DNA of 64,000 nucleotides from Rhizobium sophoriradicis (lineage in GTDB: Bacteria > Pseudomonadota > Alphaproteobacteria > Rhizobiales > Rhizobiaceae). Shown piece after piece: positions 1 through 7,414 of the stretch. Numbering within the stretch: the stretch's first letter is position 1; each line of letters starts with the position of its first letter. The notes under the pieces are model-generated. The model made no database searches, was not told the DNA's origin, and saw nothing but the letters and a program-made list of their open reading frames with translations. The translations under genes and the position numbers were made by a program. The stretch covers positions 62,001 through 126,000 of the forward strand of contig NZ_RQIH01000006.1 in the NCBI RefSeq assembly GCF_003939025.1, in the 5' to 3' direction.

Positions 1-221
1 CGGATGACATTGGTGAAGAAGCGCGCCAATGTCTCGTCGATGCCATGGATGCGCGACAGGCCTTCATAGGCCCAGCGGCTGACGAAGCCTGCCAGCGTCC
101 AGCCGACGATGAGCAGGATCACCGCTCCGAGGATGGAGAAGGAATACTGGACGGCGAGCGCGCTTGCCTGGCTGAGTGCCGTGCGGGTGGCAAGAAGGAC
201 GTCGGCTGCGTGTTGTTCCAT
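1..221 (-). CDS. MscS-family mechanosensitive channel, N-terminal part (runs off the left edge)
   Basis: Only the first 73 residues are in the window. The start ATG at 221 has AGGG about eight bases upstream. Near residue 20 a hydrophobic helix begins (YSFSILGAVILLIVGW), followed by a segment ending FVSRWAYEGLSRIHGIDETL. This resembles the helix and the link into the pore helix of small MscS channels, where the next residues would form the pore-lining TM3. The product would be an inner-membrane channel that opens on hypo-osmotic shock. The pore and the beta domain lie outside the window, so the family call rests on the N-terminus alone. Confidence 0.6.
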   Translation of the reverse strand, partial: MEQHAADVLLATRTALSQASALAVQYSFSILGAVILLIVGWTLAGFVSRWAYEGLSRIHGIDETLARFFTNVI

Positions 222-279
222 GATTTGGCCCTGCGGATTGTGCGTGGTCCAAGGCAAGATGGAGCAGGCCGCCGCAGCG

Positions 280-810
280 TCAACCGCAGGCGGCGTCCCG
301 AATCGCAAGCAAAAACGGCGCATTGCCGTCGGCGTCGGCGCCGCGCCCGATGGCCCGGACGGCCGCGACCAGCCGGCCGCGGCGGTCAAGCAAGGTGTCG
401 CCGATCTCGATCAGCCGGGTATTCGGGGTCGCAAAAGGTGAGGCGGCGCGCAGCCGCAGGGCAAGCCCTTCCTCGCTCTGATCCGGTGCGAGCGACAGGG
501 CGGCGATCAAGGCGGCCGCCGGCGAGCGCGACACACCCATCCAGCAATGGATGAGCAGCGGCGTCTCCTGCCGCCACGATGCGGCAAACTCGATAAGCGC
601 CTGCACATGCGTTTCATCAGGCGCCACGAGACCGCCGGTGCCCTTGAACGCGATATCGTTCATCGCAAGCGTCAGGTGACGCTCGGGCGCGATCACGCCC
701 GGCCGGTGAAAAGCCTGTTCTTTGGCGATCAAGCTGATCATGTCACGTGCCTTGTGGCGCACCGCCATTTCGGCGATGCGTGACAGCGGCGAGACGACGA
801 TGATGCTCAC
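280..810 (-). CDS. Tyrosine/dual-specificity phosphatase-like protein
   Basis: The 176-residue protein contains the CX5R P-loop of cysteine phosphatases, HCWMGVSRS, with Cys at residue 89 and Arg at 95. An aspartate near residue 52 is a candidate general acid. The GTG start at 810 is chosen because GAGGTG lies seven bases upstream and because it overlaps the stop of the upstream HD gene in a GTGA quartet. It is the last gene of a three-gene coupled operon (ygfZ, HD hydrolase, this). The substrate cannot be told from the sequence; small cytosolic relatives act on phosphotyrosine or on small phosphate esters. Confidence 0.75.
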   Translation of the reverse strand: MSIIVVSPLSRIAEMAVRHKARDMISLIAKEQAFHRPGVIAPERHLTLAMNDIAFKGTGGLVAPDETHVQALIEFAASWRQETPLLIHCWMGVSRSPAAALIAALSLAPDQSEEGLALRLRAASPFATPNTRLIEIGDTLLDRRGRLVAAVRAIGRGADADGNAPFLLAIRDAACG

Positions 811-1412
811 GATCCCACCTCCCGCTCGGCCTCGATCGCAGCGAAACGCTCGCAGAAGAGCCGCTGCGCTTCCACTGCCGGAAGCGGTTCGATCATCAGC
901 ATTTCCCTGCTGATGCCGCGCGGCTGACCGAAGAATTTTTGCGCTTCGGCCGGCGTGAAACCGGCAAGCACCGTCGCCTCGAAATAGGCGGCAATCGCGT
1001 CGGCCCTCTTGATCCGGTCCTTGAGGTCGCGCGTGGGGTGCGGCGGCAGGCCGAAGCGCAGGTGCACGGCCGCCTCCAACCGCATTTCTACCGTCTTGTA
1101 GCCGCCGCCGACCACCGATTTGAACGGCGAGATCATGTCTCCGATCACATATTCCGGGGCGTCGTGCAGCAGCGCCATCAGGCACTCCTCCGGCCGGGCA
1201 TTGTTGAAACGGCGGAAAATATCTTCGACGACGAGACTGTGCTGCGCCACCGAAAAAGCATGATCGCCCGATGTCTGGCCGTTCCAGCGGGCGACGCGCG
1301 CGAGCCCATGGGCGATGTCGGCGAGTTCGACATCGAGCGGCGAGGGGTCGAGCAGGTCGAGCCTGCGCCCGGACAGCATGCGTTGCCAGGCACGCGGAGC
1401 CTTAGTCGTCAC
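807..1412 (-). CDS. HD-domain phosphohydrolase (YfbR/5'-nucleotidase-like)
   Basis: The 201-residue protein has the HD metal-site pattern: His near 58 (AFSVAQHS), His-Asp at 83-84 (ALLHDAPEYVIGD) and a later Asp in IKRADAIAAYFEA. Such single-domain HD proteins are usually nucleotide phosphohydrolases; YfbR dephosphorylates deoxynucleoside monophosphates. The GTG start at 1412 overlaps the ygfZ stop (GTGA). The gene's own stop overlaps the GTG of the phosphatase-like gene in the same way, so all three are probably translated in a coupled manner. The exact substrate is inference. Confidence 0.8.
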   Translation of the reverse strand: MTTKAPRAWQRMLSGRRLDLLDPSPLDVELADIAHGLARVARWNGQTSGDHAFSVAQHSLVVEDIFRRFNNARPEECLMALLHDAPEYVIGDMISPFKSVVGGGYKTVEMRLEAAVHLRFGLPPHPTRDLKDRIKRADAIAAYFEATVLAGFTPAEAQKFFGQPRGISREMLMIEPLPAVEAQRLFCERFAAIEAEREVGS

Positions 1413-2323
1413 GCGCTGGCCTCGTCGCTGCTGGTGGGGAAGACAAGGCCGGACCATTGCGGTAGGGCGAGAGCAACCGGCGTCCCGCCGGCCAGCAGCG
1501 GCGTGCCTTCCGCCATCGCGGCGCCGGCGCGGTCGACGCGCACGATCGCAAGTCCGCTGCCGCCCGCGACGGAACCGAGTGTGCCCACAGGCTTGTCGGC
1601 AGCAGTGATCTCGGTGCCCGTGCCCGGCAGAGCCGCTGCGGCGGATACCGTGACGACGCGCCGGCGCGCGGTGCCGCGGTGCTGCATGCGCGAAACCACC
1701 TCCTGTCCGACATAGCAGCCCTTCTTAAAGGAGAGGCCGCCGTTCAGATCCAACAGCACGTCATGCGGAAAGGCATCCTGCAGCGCGAAGTCCGATCCCG
1801 ATATCGCAATGCCGTGGGCGATTCGCAACGCGTCGTAGAGCGCCTCAGCGCCGTCACCATGCCGTCCCCGCCGGCGGGTCAGCGCAATGCCGGCCTTGGC
1901 GAAGCGGCTGTCCCTGACGCATCGGCTGTCCCGGACGCCCTGGCTGTCGCGGACACCCTCGGCGTCCCCGATGCCATCGGCATCTTCGCCCCAGCAAACG
2001 CTGATGCCTTCTTCGGCGATGGGCGCAAGCGTGACGGCGGCCCGCAGCCTGTATATCGTCAGCCGCTTCATGAGCCCGTCACGCTGGCCGGCATCGGTTT
2101 CGATCGTATAGCCGTCGCCGTCCTGCCAGATCATGAAGTCGAACAGGATCTTGCCCTGAGGCGTCAGCAGCGCCCCGGGCCGCGCCTCGTCTGAAGCAAG
2201 CGAGGTGATATCGGTGGTGATCAGGTTCTGCAGGAAGGATTGGGCGTCCGCGCCGCCGACGGAGAGCAATGAGCGGTCTTTCAGGAATACGGCTGGCATG
2301 GCGGAACCTGTCGCGTTGGTCAT
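1409..2323 (-). CDS. ygfZ: YgfZ/GcvT-domain folate-binding protein
   Basis: The 304-residue protein has the YgfZ signature KGCYVGQE (Cys near residue 203) and the folate-binding GcvT-like fold of the family, which supports repair or assembly of certain Fe-S enzymes such as MiaB in E. coli. The start is uncertain: ATG 2323 is used here, but ATG 2299 (MPAVFLKDRS) begins at the usual position of homologues. Residues 115-144 hold four to five copies of a six-residue unit (pattern VRDS), an insertion in the middle of the protein. It is the first gene of a coupled operon with the HD hydrolase and the phosphatase-like protein. Confidence 0.9.
   Translation of the reverse strand: MTNATGSAMPAVFLKDRSLLSVGGADAQSFLQNLITTDITSLASDEARPGALLTPQGKILFDFMIWQDGDGYTIETDAGQRDGLMKRLTIYRLRAAVTLAPIAEEGISVCWGEDADGIGDAEGVRDSQGVRDSRCVRDSRFAKAGIALTRRRGRHGDGAEALYDALRIAHGIAISGSDFALQDAFPHDVLLDLNGGLSFKKGCYVGQEVVSRMQHRGTARRRVVTVSAAAALPGTGTEITAADKPVGTLGSVAGGSGLAIVRVDRAGAAMAEGTPLLAGGTPVALALPQWSGLVFPTSSDEASA
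1910..1981. repeat. In-frame 18-bp tandem repeat inside ygfZ
   Basis: About four imperfect copies of an 18-bp unit (consensus near CGGCTGTCCCGGACGCCC on the plus strand) encode ADGIGD, AEGVRD, SQGVRD and SRCVRD in the YgfZ protein. The unit is a multiple of three, so gain or loss of copies would keep the reading frame. Confidence 0.8.
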
Positions 2324-2382
2324 CGCTCAGAGGTATGACTTCAGGAGGTGGATCGCAAGCGCCATGCGGCTTGCGTGAGGCG

Positions 2383-3135
2383 TCAGTCGCCTGCCGTGAA
2401 GAATTTCCATTTGCCGTCGGGCGTAATGCCGAGGCGGTAGAAATTATATCCGCCGAATTCCTGCATGTCGGACAGATCGCCGGCGGTGACGATGCGCAGC
2501 AGTTCGACGCGCTCCGGCGGCGTCAGCGACTTCAAGTCTTTCTCGGCGAAATAGGGCCAGACATACATCTCTTCGGCTGTGCCCTGGCCGACATGCACGA
2601 AGCCGGTCGAGACGATGTCGAGCATGATGGCAAGGATTTCGTCCCCATCGGGATCGCCGGAAAGATCCTTCAGCGTGCCGATCGGATCGTCTGTAGGCTC
2701 GCCGACGGTCACCTGCGTCTGCTCTGCGCCGGCGCCCATCAGCGGCCGCAGCCGTTCGAGATCGCCGGAGGCGGCCGCCTCGACGATCTGCTGGCGCATC
2801 TTGCGCACCGGCTCGGGCGCCTTGCTGATGTCGTGGATCACCTCGACGGGCTTGGAACTGTCCTGTGTGCCCGGCGTTTTGTCGACGCCCTGGCTGTTCT
2901 GGCTGTTGACCAGCGGGTCGGCCATGGGAACGCCGGGGGTGGTGCCGCCCTGCGGCTGGCTCTGCCCCTGGGCGCTTCCCTGTGCCGCCTGATCGTTCGG
3001 CTGGCCGGGGATCTTGTGCAGTTCGGAAAGCGCGTAGGCAGAGGGCGCAAGGGCGAGGCTGCCGACGGCAAGGCTGAATACAAGCATCACCGGCGCGAGC
3101 GGAATTCGCGAAACTTTCTCTTTACCGATGCGCAT
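2383..3135 (-). CDS. Exported protein of unknown function, Gln/Pro-rich N-terminal region
   Basis: The 250-residue protein starts with a basic n-region and a hydrophobic segment (IPLAPVMLVFSLAVGSLALA), ending in a likely signal-peptidase site around SAYA-LS. A low-complexity Gln/Gly/Pro stretch follows (about residues 45-75). The rest looks like a compact soluble domain with the pattern PIGTLKDLSGDPDGDEILAI and a Trp-rich end (YVWPYFAEKDL, DGKWKFFTAGD). It is probably periplasmic. I recognise no named domain. It lies 59 bases downstream of ygfZ's start but on the same strand, so it is a separate unit upstream of that operon. Confidence 0.75.
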   Translation of the reverse strand: MRIGKEKVSRIPLAPVMLVFSLAVGSLALAPSAYALSELHKIPGQPNDQAAQGSAQGQSQPQGGTTPGVPMADPLVNSQNSQGVDKTPGTQDSSKPVEVIHDISKAPEPVRKMRQQIVEAAASGDLERLRPLMGAGAEQTQVTVGEPTDDPIGTLKDLSGDPDGDEILAIMLDIVSTGFVHVGQGTAEEMYVWPYFAEKDLKSLTPPERVELLRIVTAGDLSDMQEFGGYNFYRLGITPDGKWKFFTAGD

Positions 3136-3153
3136 CGAACTCTCTGATAATAA

Positions 3154-3411
3154 TTATTGCAGGGTGCGGTTGGCGGAGAATTCGCCGGCAAGCATACGGT
3201 CGCGCAGCGAATCGAGCAGAGCTTCGGCGCTGCTTTCCCCATGCAATCTAATGGTCTCGCGCAGTGCATGCGCGATGGCGGCATCAGCAATGATCTCAGG
3301 CTCGATCCCGTCGGCCATGCCGTCGGCCCAAGCCTCGTTCTGGTACTCCAGAGCCGCCTGCATCTTTTCGTGGACGATCATGTCGTCGATCTCGTTGAGG
3401 CTTGCTTCCAT
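3154..3411 (-). CDS. Small conserved-looking protein of unknown function (85 aa)
   Basis: The start ATG at 3411 is preferred over an in-frame ATG at 3435 because GAGG lies eight bases before it. The product is acidic and helical, beginning MEASLNEIDDMIVHEKMQAA, with no membrane segment or cysteine. It lies 18 bases upstream of the exported protein gene on the same strand and may be cotranscribed with it. I do not recognise the family. Confidence 0.65.
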   Translation of the reverse strand: MEASLNEIDDMIVHEKMQAALEYQNEAWADGMADGIEPEIIADAAIAHALRETIRLHGESSAEALLDSLRDRMLAGEFSANRTLQ

Positions 3412-3514
3412 TGTCTTTTCCTCAGAACTTCTCATCTCTTACTGCACCGTTAACAACACTAACAGCCTTTTCCCAAAACGACACGTCCGCATGCGAAAAC
3501 AGGTTAATTAAACG

Positions 3515-3958
3515 TCAATTTCCAAAGCGCGAGGTAATTTCTGTGGCAAGTGTTGCACCTTCGTTACGGTAGCGCTCTTCTGCCACGATGGCTGCCGGGG
3601 TGCAATCCGTATAGACCGAGGCGAAGGCGCGATAGCCGCGATTGAAGGCTGCCGTGAGCCTTTCCTTGCGTGGCGGTTCGTTGCCGGCCTCCGAATCGAG
3701 CAGCTGCTGCATGCCCTTTCGCCACTCATCACCGCCCGCCGCCTTACAGAGGGTCCTCAGATAATGCACCGAACCCAGCACTTCGGCGAGCCGCGCCAGC
3801 TTGTCGTCGTAAGGTACGATCGCGGCCGGCGGGGCAATCTCCTCCTCCTCTGGAGGCGGCGTGTTCTTGCCCTGAGCCATGGTGGGGCCGGCGAGCACGA
3901 GCAGGGACAGGACAACGCGTCGAACGGGAATCATGCTTCCAGTTGATACGTTGAGCAT
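3515..3958 (-). CDS. TIGR02301-like small exported alphaproteobacterial protein
   Basis: The 147-residue protein has an N-terminal signal peptide (VVLSLLVLAGPTMAQG), an acidic/proline linker (PPPEEEEIAPP), then a helical domain with two cysteines (LRTLCKAAGGDEWRKGM and SVYTDCTPAA) that could form a disulphide in the periplasm. The layout matches the uncharacterised TIGR02301 family of rhizobia, Brucella and Caulobacter. ATG 3934 (MIPVRRVV) is an alternative start that would give a more typical signal peptide. No function is known. Confidence 0.75.
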   Translation of the reverse strand: MLNVSTGSMIPVRRVVLSLLVLAGPTMAQGKNTPPPEEEEIAPPAAIVPYDDKLARLAEVLGSVHYLRTLCKAAGGDEWRKGMQQLLDSEAGNEPPRKERLTAAFNRGYRAFASVYTDCTPAAIVAEERYRNEGATLATEITSRFGN

Positions 3959-4024
3959 GACGGCAACAAGGCGCGCTTGAAATTTTCCACTTCTATTCGC
4001 CGCCCTCTAAACTTAATTCCGAAT

Positions 4025-4060
4025 AGGATGATTATCGGCCGGTTGGCCGATAATCATCCT
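4025..4060 (-). terminator. Perfect 16-bp stem-loop covering the NUDIX stop codon
   Basis: Arms 4025-4040 and 4045-4060 are exact reverse complements around a four-base loop. The stop codon of the NUDIX gene lies inside the stem and its last eight or so codons form the upstream arm. There is no U-run after it, so it may protect the 3' end or stop transcription weakly. Confidence 0.6.
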
Positions 4061-4466
4061 GTGCCAGCCGTTCCGCGCATTCGAGCACGCTTTGCGGCAC
4101 GGGCAGTCGCCGAATCTCATCCACCGTGTACCAGCCCAGCGCCGCTGCATCGTCTGCGGCTTCCGCCACCATGTCTCGGTCGGCCTCGACACGAAAGACC
4201 GACAGGAAGAAATGGCTCTTGATGCTGCCGTCCGGCCCATGGGTCTTCAGGTCATAGGTCGAAAACAGCTGCGGATTATGCGCCGAGATGCCGGTTTCCT
4301 CGCGGAATTCCCGCAGCGCCGTCTGCTCCGGCGTTTCGCCCGGCTCGGCGCGCCCACCGGGGAAGGCATACATGTCGGCGGAAGGCGGGTTGCGTCGCAA
4401 CACCAGCAGGAATCGTCCGTCACGTTCGAGAATGGCGGAGGAGGCGGCTTTGGCGGTGGAGATCAT
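4032..4466 (-). CDS. NUDIX hydrolase
   Basis: The 144-residue protein has a complete Nudix box, starting GRAEPGE at about residue 39 and ending REFREETGI, with all metal-binding glutamates present. Members hydrolyse nucleoside diphosphates linked to another group, for example ADP-ribose, NADH or oxidised nucleotides; the substrate is not predictable here. ATG 4466 is chosen because the Nudix fold begins directly after it and GAGAG precedes it. The 3' end lies in a perfect hairpin. Confidence 0.92.
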   Translation of the reverse strand: MISTAKAASSAILERDGRFLLVLRRNPPSADMYAFPGGRAEPGETPEQTALREFREETGISAHNPQLFSTYDLKTHGPDGSIKSHFFLSVFRVEADRDMVAEAADDAAALGWYTVDEIRRLPVPQSVLECAERLAQDDYRPTGR

Positions 4467-4646
4467 TAGACTGCTCTCGTTGTGACGATCCATTCTATTG
4501 GACCGATTGTTGCATGCAACTGCTGCCTGGCTTCCCCAATTTTCGTGTGGGCCGGTTCGGAAGACAAGGCCCGAAAGCCGGTGCCGCGGTTCCCGAGGTG
4601 ACGACATGTGTGCAACAAAGATCTCAGATTTTCGAAAGGCCTTTGC

Positions 4647-4967
4647 GTGACCTATATCATCTACGCCTTTGCCGCGGTTCTTGAGATTGCCGGCTGCTTC
4701 GCCTTTTGGGCGTGGCTGAGGCTCGAAAAGCCCCTCTGGTGGCTGGCGCCCGGCATGATCTCGCTCGCGATTTTCGCCTGGCTGCTGACGCTGGTCCCGA
4801 GCGACGCCGCCGGCCGAACCTTTGCGGCCTATGGCGGCATCTATATTCTCGCTTCGCTCTTCTGGCAGTGGCTGGTCGAGGGCCGTGTGCCCGATCGTTA
4901 TGATATCGGCGGCGGATTGATCTGCCTTGCCGGGGCGAGCGTCATTCTTTTTGGGCCGAGGGGCTGA
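4647..4967 (+). CDS. ynfA: YnfA/UPF0060 family small membrane protein
   Basis: The 106-residue protein has four predicted membrane helices and the family's conserved stretches EIAGCFAFW near the start and AAYGGIYI in the third helix. The length matches E. coli YnfA (108 aa). YnfA resembles small multidrug-resistance exporters, but its substrate is not settled. The GTG at 4647 is chosen over an upstream ATG at 4608 because GAAAGG lies eight bases before it and the N-terminus then aligns with YnfA. Confidence 0.9.
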   Translation: MTYIIYAFAAVLEIAGCFAFWAWLRLEKPLWWLAPGMISLAIFAWLLTLVPSDAAGRTFAAYGGIYILASLFWQWLVEGRVPDRYDIGGGLICLAGASVILFGPRG

Positions 4968-4968
4968 A

Positions 4969-5053
4969 GCATGTCGCGCAAGCGCAACGCGGTCGCTCTT
5001 TGGTCGCGGCATGTTCTTGTCGTGAAACCCTGTACAGTTTTGCGCGGCATGCT
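4969..5053. repeat. Degenerate rhizobial palindromic intergenic repeat
   Basis: GCATGTCGCGCAAGCGCAAC begins the stretch and an inverted copy ends it (GTTTTGCGCGGCATGC). The pattern matches, in diverged form, the repeats near 5921, 10277 and 40372. It fills most of the gap between ynfA and the SRAP gene. Confidence 0.55.
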
Positions 5054-5098
5054 CAGGGTGCCTTGACCGGACTCCGGACCGGGTGCAAAGACAGACCG

Positions 5099-5863
5099 AT
5101 GTGTGGACGTTTCGCCCTGACAAATTCCAGCGCAGAGCTGCGCAATTTCCTCTCCGGTGTCGATCTCGACGATTTTCCGGCGCGCTACAACATCGCCCCG
5201 ACGCAGCCGATCCTCGTCGTCATCGCAGGTGAGGGCAGGGAGCGAGGCAGCAACCTGGCCGACCGGCGCGCGGTGCTGGTGCGCTGGGGTTTTACCCCGG
5301 CCTGGGTCAAGGACCCGAAGGAATTTCCGCTGCTGATCAATGCCCGCGCTGAGACTGCGATCGGCAAAGCCTCGTTTCGGGCGGCGATGCGTCACCGCCG
5401 CGTGCTGATTCCGGCTTCGGGTTTTTATGAATGGCATCGTCCGCCGAAAGAAAGCGGCGGCAAGCCGCAGGCCTATTGGATCAGGCCGCGCCACGGCGGG
5501 ATCGTCGCCTTTGCCGGGCTGATGGAAACCTGGTCCTCGGCCGATGGCTCGGAAGTCGATACCGGCGCGATCCTGACGACGTCGGCCAATGCGGGCATCT
5601 CGGCGATCCACGACCGCATGCCTGTCGTCGTCAAGCCGGAGGACTTCTCGCGCTGGCTCGATTGCAGGACGCAGGAACCGCGTGAGGTGGCCGACCTGAC
5701 GCAGCCCGTTCAGGACGATTTCTTCGAGGCCGTACCGGTCTCCGACAAGGTCAACAAGGTCGCCAATATGGGGCCCGATCTGCAGGAGCCGGCCGTCATC
5801 GAGCGGCCGCTCAAGGCAGCCGAGAAGCAAAGGCCGAATGACGGCCAGCTCAGCTTTTTCTGA
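5099..5863 (+). CDS. SRAP/YedK (HMCES-type) abasic-site-processing protein
   Basis: The 254-residue protein starts MCGRFA, placing the catalytic cysteine at residue 2 after methionine removal. This Cys forms a thiazolidine cross-link with abasic sites in single-stranded DNA. The other family motifs are present: RYNIAPTQ, INARAET, GFYEW (Glu) and IHDRMPV (His). The protein shields abasic sites during replication. The start is fixed by the need for Cys2. It stands alone between two repeats. Confidence 0.95.
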   Translation: MCGRFALTNSSAELRNFLSGVDLDDFPARYNIAPTQPILVVIAGEGRERGSNLADRRAVLVRWGFTPAWVKDPKEFPLLINARAETAIGKASFRAAMRHRRVLIPASGFYEWHRPPKESGGKPQAYWIRPRHGGIVAFAGLMETWSSADGSEVDTGAILTTSANAGISAIHDRMPVVVKPEDFSRWLDCRTQEPREVADLTQPVQDDFFEAVPVSDKVNKVANMGPDLQEPAVIERPLKAAEKQRPNDGQLSFF

Positions 5864-5920
5864 AAAGCTATCGGCCGCATATGGCACGGCGGCCTGTTCG
5901 GCTCGTTCGCGATGTCGGGG

Positions 5921-5966
5921 GCATGTCGCGCAAAAGCGTGTTGCGGTTTTGCGGCAACGACATGCC
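5921..5966. repeat. Short degenerate copy of the palindromic intergenic repeat
   Basis: The stretch begins GCATGTCGCGCAAAAGCGTG and ends CGGCAACGACATGC, so its ends are inverted (GCATGTCG / CGACATGC). It corresponds to one half of the element at 40372-40467 read on the other strand. Confidence 0.55.
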
Positions 5967-6102
5967 TGAGAACAAGACCCATAGCGCAAGAAACGAATCC
6001 GCAAGATCACGACGCTTTAGAAACATGCCGCAGTCTTGGGCCAACGGCATGCCGGAAACTGGAAGGTGAAGCGCAGGTGACGGCAGTTCGAAGCTCGGCG
6101 CT

Positions 6103-6249
6103 TCAAGCGGATTTCTTGACGCTCTCGGGCTTGTTCTTCGCCATCAGCGATGCCGCGGCAACGGCCTTCAGGCCGACGGGGCGATAGTTGGCGGCGAGGT
6201 CCGGCTTGGCCGTCTGCTGTTCACCGGTACTGCTATTCTTCGAAGTCAC
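6103..6249 (-). CDS. Small basic protein of unknown function (48 aa)
   Basis: A GTG start at 6249 is preceded by a strong GGAGAG site four to five bases upstream. The 48-residue product is rich in Lys, Ala and Ser, begins MTSKNSSTGEQQTAK (GTG read as Met), holds a short core NYRPVGLKAVAAASLMAKNK and ends in KKSA. There is no membrane segment. Basic composition and size would fit an RNA- or DNA-binding or ribosome-associated peptide, but that is only a guess. It is isolated between the SRAP gene and pssA. Confidence 0.6.
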   Translation of the reverse strand: MTSKNSSTGEQQTAKPDLAANYRPVGLKAVAAASLMAKNKPESVKKSA

Positions 6250-6549
6250 GGATACTCTCCTTTACGTGGTTCTTCCCTGGGTATTTTATTTTTGCAGTTT
6301 CGCTAGAAATAGCGACAAATCGGCGACGTCGCTTATCAGGATTTGTGAACGCCCACCATATTTCGCGAGGCTTAACTGAAGCCTACGTTGGTTAATACTT
6401 ACTGAAGGAAGCGGTTCCAAAAAAACTGCGCAGCCGTTTTCCCCGGGAAAGCTCATGGCTTTCCCGGAAGAAGCGCACGTTTTCCGGGAATAGGCGAGAA
6501 CAAGGGGAGAAGCACTTCCAGGGGAGAGAGGCCAGGAAATGCTTAGAGG
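6250..6549. other. Intergenic region between the 48-aa gene and pssA
   Basis: No gene is seen. The half next to the small gene is AT-richer and should hold its promoter. The pssA-proximal half holds a perfect hairpin at 6443-6467 and a second partial copy of its arm (TTTTCCGGGAA, about 6479-6490). Confidence 0.5.
6443..6467 (-). terminator. Perfect 10-bp hairpin downstream of pssA
   Basis: Arms CCGGGAAAGC and GCTTTCCCGG flank a five-base loop. It lies about 85 bases after the pssA stop and is the best candidate for the end of the psd-pssA transcript, although no T-run follows. Confidence 0.45.
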
Positions 6550-7395
6550 TCAGATGTGACGGCCGATATCGTCGTCGCCGACGCCGGGCTCCTCGATCGT
6601 CAGCGTCCCATATTTCCGCCGCCATTTCCGCGCGCCGAAGGGAAGCGACACGAGATAGGCGGCAACGGTAAACACCATCACCTCCCAGGTGTAGCTCATC
6701 AGCAGAGCCACATAGAGTACGACGCCAAGCATCATCGGCAGCACGAGATCGCGCCGCATCCGGTTGCCCTCCGATTTGCCCGACCAGACCGGCAGCCGGC
6801 TGATCAGCAGGAAGGCGATAAATACGGTGTAGATCGACGAGACGAAGGCGAAGGTGCGGTCGGTCGCGATCCCAAGGAAGCCGAGATAGACCGGCAGCAG
6901 CACGAGCATGGCGCCGGCCGGCGCCGGCACGCCGACGAAATATTCCGACTGCCAGCTCGCCTTGTTTTCGCTTTCGGCCATGACATTGAAACGGGCAAGG
7001 CGCAGTCCGGCGGCGATCGCATAGATCAGCGCCGCGATCCAGCCGAGCGAGCGCGCCTGGTCGAGCGCGAAGACATAGACGACGAGGGCGGGTGCGACGC
7101 CGAAATTGACGATGTCGGCAAGCGAATCCATCTGTGCGCCAAACTTCGAGGTCGCCTTCATCAGCCGCGCCACCCGCCCGTCGATGCCGTCGAGGAACGC
7201 GGCGACGAGCACCATGGCGACGGCGAGCTCATAACGATTTTCGAAAGCAAGCCGGATGCCGGTCAGCCCGGCGCAGATTGCCAGAATGGTGATGAGATTC
7301 GGAAAGACGAGGCGGAGCGGGATTTCGCGCAGACGCGGGCCGCGGGCAGAATCATCCGGACCATTGGGCTCGAAAGGTGGAAAAGGCGTTTTCAT
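6550..7395 (-). CDS. pssA: CDP-diacylglycerol--serine O-phosphatidyltransferase
   Basis: The 281-residue membrane enzyme makes phosphatidylserine from CDP-diacylglycerol and L-serine. It carries the CDP-alcohol phosphotransferase motif as DGIDGRVAR followed by GAQMDSLAD, within several hydrophobic helices. The downstream position next to psd (gap of 19 bases) means the two steps to phosphatidylethanolamine are encoded together. ATG 7395 follows a GGAAC stretch. The C-terminus is hydrophilic (GVGDDDIGRHI). Confidence 0.95.
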   Translation of the reverse strand: MKTPFPPFEPNGPDDSARGPRLREIPLRLVFPNLITILAICAGLTGIRLAFENRYELAVAMVLVAAFLDGIDGRVARLMKATSKFGAQMDSLADIVNFGVAPALVVYVFALDQARSLGWIAALIYAIAAGLRLARFNVMAESENKASWQSEYFVGVPAPAGAMLVLLPVYLGFLGIATDRTFAFVSSIYTVFIAFLLISRLPVWSGKSEGNRMRRDLVLPMMLGVVLYVALLMSYTWEVMVFTVAAYLVSLPFGARKWRRKYGTLTIEEPGVGDDDIGRHI

Positions 7396-7414
7396 ATCGC
7401 GTTCCAATCTAGAG

